From Cheilinus undulatus (Eukaryota; Chordata; Actinopteri; Labriformes; Labridae): a DNA stretch of 64,000 nucleotides. Location: NCBI RefSeq assembly GCF_018320785.1, contig NC_054872.1, positions 24,696,769 through 24,760,768 of the forward strand. The letters run 5' to 3'. The position numbers and the translations under genes are program-made. Of the stretch, positions 61,401-64,000 are shown one piece after another. The notes beneath the pieces were generated by a model. It was not told the origin of the DNA. It searched no databases and saw only the letters and a list, made by a program, of their open reading frames with translations. How positions within the stretch are numbered: the first letter of the stretch is position 1; every line of letters begins with the position of its first letter.

Positions 61401-64000
61401 TCTTGACATGTGCTGGGGTTCGAGGGCCCTTCAGTGCTGCTTGCAGCCCTAGTTTCTTTTTGTTATTGCACATTAAAGACAGATCATATTTCACAGTGGA
61501 AGCCCTTTGGGTATCAAAAGTATCTAATCAGTACTTTGAGTAAACTTTCAATGATTTACTTTTTACTTTTACCTGAGTAGATTTATAGACCAATACTTTA
61601 CTTCTACTTAAGTACATTTTAACTAGAATATTTTTATTTGAGTACAATAGTCTGATACTTTTCCCACCTCTGCTTATTTGAAAAAAGCCAAAAAGCACCA
61701 TTTTGGTCTCATCAGACCAAAGAACTTTCTTCAGCTTGGTCATGAAGTCTCCAACATGCCTTTTGTCAAACTTTAGTTGAGTTTTCTTCAACAGTGTCTT
61801 TCTCTTTGCCACTCTCCCATAAAGCGTTAACTGGTGAAGAACCCGGGCAACAGTTGTTGTATGCAGAGTCTCTCCCATCTCAGCTACTGAAGCTTGTAAC
61901 TCCTTCAGAGAAGTCATAAGTGTCTTGGTGGTCTCTCTTACTAGTCTCCTTGCACAATCACTCAGTTTTTGAGGACAGGCGGATCAAGGCAGATTTACAC
62001 TTGTGCCATATTCCTTCAATTCCATAATGAACTCCAGGTGATGTTCAGTGGCATGGAAAATTTTTGGATCGATCCCCTGACCTTTTCTCTGAGTTGCTTG
62101 GACTGTTCTTTTGGTTTCATAGTGCAATGGCAGCCAGGAATACTGGTCAACCAGTAACTACACCTTCCAAACATAAGTATCCTTGTACTACAATCACTTG
62201 AGAGACAATCACTGCACTCAGGTGATTCTTATTTCGGTAACTGTGAGATTACTAGCACCAGTTGGCAGGATCTCTGTTGAATTAGGTCAGTCACTTTAAA
62301 GGGGTGAATATTTAGTCACTTAATTGACCTTACATAATTTTGTTTAATTGACATTACTCTGTAGAAATCATGAAAGATGTTTTGTCTTAATTTCTTTTGT
62401 CAGAAAAAGCCTAATTAAAAAGGTAAAACATCCATCCGATGTACCAGATTTTTAAAAATTTGGAAAACCATAACAAGCATAACATCAGACTAAGCAGTTC
62501 AGTCAAGGTTCAGTTAAAACAGAATGCATTAAAACTTTACAAAAGCTATAAAAATGTTAAACGAGGCATCTGTGATACCGAGAAGCTGAACATTTGGAAT
62601 GTAGTTTTTGCCGTGTTTTTGAGATAATATTTATCTACCAATCAAATAAACTTCCAATCATAAACATTTTATAAACAGTCAACTTCCCGCCCTACTTTCA
62701 GAGGTGACTGTCCTGTAGCCAGACAAGTAAGAGAAACACTTGAGCGGATGGAGCAGTCAGATGGAAGCGTCACTTACTTTCCGTATAGCATGTGTGTTTT
62801 GATTTTGAGTCCTAATATAATTTCCTTCTTTCCTTAAATAAAAGACACCAGAGGACAGGACAGTGTGGGAAAAAAGGTGGGACCTTTTTATAGCATCTCG
62901 AGGTGTCAACCAGGGGAAATCATCTGAGCTCTGTCAGGAAAGAAACGTGTGTCAGCTCAGGACGGTGCAGGAAGCTGCTTGAGCTGACGTACGTGTTTGT
63001 GTGGAAATGACTTACAGAGGAGTTACTGTGTTTGCAGGCTTGGAAAGGACTCAAGAAGGAGGCGCGTGATAAACAAAAGCTTACAAGAAACGACAGTCAG
63101 AAGGCCACAAGGCTTTCTTCAGAATAAATTGTTATGTATAAATTACTGATAAAGTGTGAAGCTCTAGTTTCACTTTGTGCTTTTTGTACAGCCTCTCAGC
63201 GAAAAGCGAAGCAGAGTGTGATTGCAAAAGGTGCACAGCTTTGGAGGATACAACCATTTCCTCTCTTCTCTTGGCTGCATCCTGTCACAAGGTGCATCTT
63301 TGCGCTTTTGCTGGCACTGTTGTGTTTGTGTGTGAATTCTTCAGTCCAGATTTACACTGACGGGAACAAGGGAAGACATCTGGATGTGGACACTGACAGC
63401 ATCTATTAATAACCCTCACAACAGGGCCAGAGTGACATCATCACAGGGCTGTTACAGTGATTTGTGCAGGAAGACAAACAGACATGAATAGGATCAAAGA
63501 GAAAAGTGCACAAAGGTGATCAAGGACAAAAGTTGCAGTGGTTTACCTTGGTTTTTATCTGCATGGCCTCTTTGTCAAATTCTTGTACACAAGCATTTTC
63601 TCAAAATCTCTGCTGTCCTTTTTAGCTAAAATTATCAAATGTTTCAACAGGAAAGAGTATGTTGATTGAATCAAGTGTGTCAGATGACATGACAGTTCTA
63701 TTTCCTGTCCAAAATATGATATGAACTTGAATCTGTAGAAAACTTCTCTTAAAGCTGTATGATTTTGCAAAAAATAATACAAGTTTCACTGACCTTGTTT
63801 TGATGGCCTTATCTTGGGGAACGTTCTGCATAACCATGTCTAATCTATCATTTCTTTTACATTCTGACCCTTCGCCAGATCCGCCATGCTGCTGCTAATG
63901 TGCTAAGGGAATGCTGGCTGTTGCACCGCTCAAACCTAACAATAGGCAACCGCGGCGAGCACCGAAGACACCAGAGGGGCCTACTGGAGGCCATCAGAGT
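37115..64000 (+). CDS. kcnn4: Calcium-activated K+ channel, KCa3.1-like (partial, 6 exons visible)
   Basis: Six exons join in frame to about 429 residues and run off the right edge: 37,115-37,498, 48,346-48,447, 52,800-53,233, 56,620-56,755, 60,121-60,231 and 63,879 onward. The product is a plasma-membrane SK/IK channel gated by calmodulin. S1 (about 101-121) ends with the IK-type HAEM; S2 is about 131-155; S3 about 181-196; S4 about 228-247, followed by the linker [12 protein letters not shown]5 about 285-305. The pore holds [10 protein letters not shown] (326-335); S6 is about 342-364. Then come EKHVH (374-378) and a calmodulin-binding region from 390. HAEM and [20 protein letters not shown] favour KCNN4 over KCNN1-3. 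Thr329 and Val354 align with human Thr250 and Val275, the triarylmethane blocker site. A sequon NAT (206-208) lies in the S3-S4 loop. The N-terminus is about 80 residues longer than human KCNN4. Confidence 0.87.
37958..37994. repeat. TTTG microsatellite
   Basis: About eight TTTG units with one TCTG interruption, in kcnn4 intron 1. Confidence 0.85.
38051..38065 (+). promoter_or_regulatory. Candidate CTCF motif in kcnn4 intron 1
   Basis: CCCATAGGGGGCGCC matches the CTCF core CCASYAGRKGGCRC except at positions 3 and 4 and contains the strong AGGGGGCGC half. It lies about 550 bp into intron 1. Confidence 0.35.
38286..38322. repeat. TAGC microsatellite
   Basis: Imperfect TAGC tetranucleotide repeat in kcnn4 intron 1. 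Confidence 0.8.
39447..39958 (+). mobile_element. Non-autonomous DNA element A (ends CAGATGGAT)
   Basis: The ends TAACCTGACACGCCAGATGGAT (first 20 bases quoted at 39,447-39,466) and, inverted, AACCTTGCAAAGCAGATGGA are related terminal repeats. The left end has a small palindrome, CCAGATGGAT...ATCCATCTGG, at 39,459-39,490. An inverted copy lies at 43,055-44,087. The 174-codon frame at 39,322-39,846 runs across the element and its flank and is not a gene. Superfamily unknown. Confidence 0.65.
42840..42960. repeat. Interspersed repeat, related to 22,895-23,040
   Basis: It shares the CAGAATGGAGT..AATTACA and CTGAAATGTTnAAC blocks with the copy at 22,895-23,040. Noncoding. Confidence 0.4.
43055..44087 (-). 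mobile_element. Non-autonomous DNA element B, inverted copy of A, interrupted
   Basis: This is the reverse complement of the element at 39,447-39,958 along its whole length, with about 80-85% apparent identity by eye. A hAT-like insertion at 43,237-43,704 splits it. Short open frames at 43,155-43,415 and 43,688-44,200 are repeat sequence. Together A and B form an inverted pair 3.1 kb apart in intron 1. Confidence 0.65.
43237..43704. mobile_element. hAT-like element nested in element B
   Basis: The termini (T)AGGGGTGCATGATAA and, inverted, (T)AGTGATGCACGATAA are followed by ATCGG-containing sub-termini. The host repeat is duplicated at the junctions: GCTTGGAT (43,229-43,236) and ACGTGGAT (43,705-43,712), where the uninterrupted copy A has a single GCGTGGAT (read on the minus strand). 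This 8-bp duplication proves insertion and supports hAT. There is no transposase. Confidence 0.8.
46247..46395. repeat. GATAC/GTATC pentanucleotide array
   Basis: About 150 bp built from degenerate GATAC and AATAC units, with some GGTAC. The minus-strand frame (46,170-46,508) gives a Tyr/Thr/Val/Ser-rich repeat from this array and is not a gene. It lies in kcnn4 intron 1. Confidence 0.75.
47300..47775 (-). repeat. GTAGCTA-rich repeat, left inverted arm beside exon 2
   Basis: Read on the minus strand it gives GGTTAGGGTTAAGGCAAC, CCAAAAGTCAAAA, GAAAACATT, a run of AGCTA/GTAGCTA/TTAGC units, then CAGTGTGGTTATTTCATG. The same blocks in the same order occur on the + strand at 49,445-50,070. It ends about 570 bp before exon 2. 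Noncoding; family unknown. Confidence 0.7.
48346..48447 (+). CDS. kcnn4: kcnn4 exon 2 (S2)
   Basis: 102 bases, exactly 34 codons, acceptor TTCCCAG and donor AGG|GTGAGT, phase 0 on both sides. It encodes residues 129-162, [13 protein letters not shown]...AFHYKDIR, which includes the whole of S2. Because it is a symmetric exon, skipping would keep the frame but remove a transmembrane segment. Confidence 0.9.
48958..48988. repeat. GT microsatellite
   Basis: About nine GT dinucleotides followed by an interrupted GTGT stretch, in kcnn4 intron 2. Confidence 0.85.
49445..50070 (+). repeat. GTAGCTA-rich repeat, right inverted arm beside exon 2
   Basis: The blocks are TTAGGGTTAAGGTAAC, CCAAAAGTGAAAA, GAAAACATTCTAACG, a long AGCTA/GTAGCT/TTAGC-rich stretch (49,600-49,925) and CAATGTGGTTATTTCATC (50,029-50,046). 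They match, in inverse order and strand, the arm at 47,300-47,775. It begins about 1.0 kb after exon 2. Confidence 0.7.
50070..52590 (-). mobile_element. 5'-truncated L2/CR1-type LINE, minus strand
   Basis: On the minus strand, frameshifted reverse transcriptase pieces run from about 52,560 down to 50,900: [62 protein letters not shown] and HCYADYTQ, then a C-terminal piece with [16 protein letters not shown]. The 3' end lies at the low coordinates, with TTTGTATAGCACTTTTAAAA and AAGTGCTTTGACA, a tail typical of teleost L2-like elements. The catalytic YADD reads YADY, and several frames are broken. The copy is dead. No endonuclease domain was seen, so the 5' part is missing. Confidence 0.85.
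52800..53233 (+). CDS. kcnn4: kcnn4 exon 3 (S3 to S5)
   Basis: 434 bases, acceptor CCTCCAG, donor GAG|GTAAGA, ending with two bases of codon 307. It encodes residues 163-306: [14 protein letters not shown]3 with CVIHP, a possibly N-glycosylated S3-S4 loop, S4, the S4-S5 linker that contacts calmodulin in KCa3.1, and S5. It begins about 200 bp after the minus-strand LINE. Confidence 0.92.
53380..53760 (-). mobile_element. Tc1-like element end fragment
   Basis: The right boundary is ...GGGTGAAAACTTTG..GCACTG followed by TA, a Tc1-type terminus (inverted: CAGTGC...TTTTCACCCCC). The interior, with CAGAGTTGCTTGGAGTGTTC, CAGGAATACTGATTAACC and CTTTAAAGGGGGAGAATATT, matches 62,090-62,440 closely. 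No transposase remains. Confidence 0.65.
53775..53905 (-). repeat. tRNA-derived SINE fragment, minus strand
   Basis: On the minus strand there is a B-box-like GGGGTTCATCCCC and then TGTCCTTGGGCAAGACATTT, the body block of a widespread teleost tRNA-SINE. It is adjacent to the Tc1-like end at 53,760. Confidence 0.6.
54864..55795. mobile_element. DNA element with GTAGCAC ends, hosting a SINE
   Basis: The left end GTAGCACCTTATTTTAGTGG and the right end in reverse GTAGCACTTTGTTTTAGTAG are inverted termini. The interior repeats TAATTACC/GTAATTA and AAATATT-like palindromes, with telomere-like CCCTAACCC (55,135-55,155) and GGGTTAGGGTTAGGG (55,339-55,353). It is non-autonomous, of unknown family, and interrupted by the SINE at 55,466-55,655. 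Confidence 0.55.
55466..55655 (+). repeat. tRNA-derived SINE, + strand
   Basis: The A-box TGGCCTAGTGG is at 55,486-55,496 and the B-box-like GGTTTGAATCTGG near 55,528. They are followed by a tRNA-unrelated body (GGCACTTTCCCGCATGCCTC, TCCACTGTCCTCC) and an A-rich tail CCCAAAAATAAATCTTG. A direct repeat AGAATCAT flanks it on both sides, so the insertion is intact. The RNA polymerase III promoter appears largely conserved. Confidence 0.8.
56620..56755 (+). CDS. kcnn4: kcnn4 exon 4 (pore loop and start of S6)
   Basis: 136 bases, acceptor CTTTTGCAG, donor ATG|GTAAGG. It completes Arg307 and encodes residues 308-352, including the pore helix and the K+ selectivity filter GYGD. Human KCNN4 has Ile before GYGD; here it is Val330. 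[13 protein letters not shown] begins S6. Confidence 0.93.
57060..57790 (+). repeat. Repeat with internal degenerate minisatellite, copy 3
   Basis: An array of TTTTTGCCACTTTTTAACC-like units (57,100-57,500) in the same orientation as at 23,330-24,190. The right flank (TTTACATTTTGAAAAATGGC, TCGTACTACAACATAATG) parallels 24,385-24,440 (TTTACATTTAAAAG, ATTGTACAACAAC). The 186-codon frame at 57,055-57,615 is Phe/Leu-rich array sequence, not a gene. It lies in kcnn4 intron 4. Confidence 0.65.
58820..59070. repeat. Repeat with inverted internal segment, copy 2
   Basis: It carries the same parts as 22,325-22,610. The internal segment (AGTAAACCACTGGGCGG to GCATTTAACTTTAAAACATC) is in the opposite orientation relative to the shared right flank GTGAATGTACAGGTCACAAC. 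It lies in kcnn4 intron 4; the short frames here are not genes. Confidence 0.6.
60121..60231 (+). CDS. kcnn4: kcnn4 exon 5 (end of S6 and HA/HB linker)
   Basis: 111 bases, 37 codons, acceptor TGGCTTTAG, donor AGG|GTGAGA. It encodes residues 353-389: [12 protein letters not shown] (S6), then [20 protein letters not shown]. The ARKLE motif found after S6 in human KCNN4 and SK2 is replaced by NKTLA. Confidence 0.92.
61540..61675. repeat. Interspersed repeat fragment
   Basis: The sequence with TTTTACCTGAGTAGATTTAT, CTTCTACTTAAGTACA and CTGATACTTTTCCCACCTCT matches the pattern of a short ACTT-rich element common in teleosts. It abuts the Tc1-like remnant at 61,680. Confidence 0.45.
61680..62440 (-). 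mobile_element. Tc1-like transposon remnant, minus strand
   Basis: On the minus strand, 61,917 to about 61,680 encodes a middle piece of a Tc1-type transposase: [34 protein letters not shown] and [16 protein letters not shown], which contains the first catalytic Asp of the DDE triad. Upstream of it (61,930-62,440) lies the 5' flank shared with the fragment at 53,380-53,760. The C-terminal half of the transposase is missing. It lies in kcnn4 intron 5. Confidence 0.75.
63879..64000 (+). CDS. kcnn4: kcnn4 exon 6, cut by window edge
   Basis: The acceptor TTCGCCAG is at 63,871-63,878. It encodes residues 390-429, [19 protein letters not shown]...[10 protein letters not shown], the first part of the calmodulin-binding domain. 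The frame is open to the end of the window. The rest of the domain, the C-terminal coiled coil, the stop and the 3' UTR lie beyond base 64,000. Confidence 0.9.
   Translation, partial: MRHAAANVLRECWLLHRSNLTIGNRGEHRRHQRGLLEAIR

Overview
The window looks like a stretch of teleost fish chromosome. It is AT-rich, and the two genes it supports have vertebrate-style GT-AG introns. It is also crowded with the repeat mix typical of ray-finned fish: Tc1-like elements, several short hAT-type elements with 8-bp target duplications, TTAA-type MITEs, tRNA-derived SINEs and an L2/CR1-type LINE. No prokaryotic, organellar or viral features were seen.

Positions 1 to about 25,100 hold no gene I can support. 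This stretch contains repeats, microsatellites, GA-rich simple sequence and two CTCF-like motifs. About 25,100-34,075 is a BTG/Tob-family gene on the + strand: a GC-box, ETS and AP-1 bearing promoter with a non-coding first exon, a 5-kb first intron holding at least three hAT-like elements, four coding exons (290 aa) and a 3' UTR of about 1 kb with three perfect Pumilio sites. About 34,125-36,150 is a spacer with a repeat carrying an internal minisatellite and an internally deleted Tc1-like element. From 37,115 to the right edge runs a calcium-activated potassium channel gene of the SK/IK family, most like kcnn4 (KCa3.1), also on the + strand. Six exons are visible, encoding a long N-terminus, S1-S6, the pore and the start of the calmodulin-binding domain. 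The gene continues beyond base 64,000.

The two genes lie head to tail, about 3 kb apart, and nothing in the sequence links their functions: one is a predicted CCR4-NOT-associated regulator of mRNA decay and proliferation, the other a membrane K+ channel. The most informative oddities are in the channel gene. Exon 2 sits between two inverted copies of one repeat. The N-terminus is 80 residues longer than the mammalian protein and overlaps an upstream ORF. The charged cluster just after S6 is altered. I found no evidence of a wholly new biological system; the findings are gene-level and repeat-level observations that can be tested.
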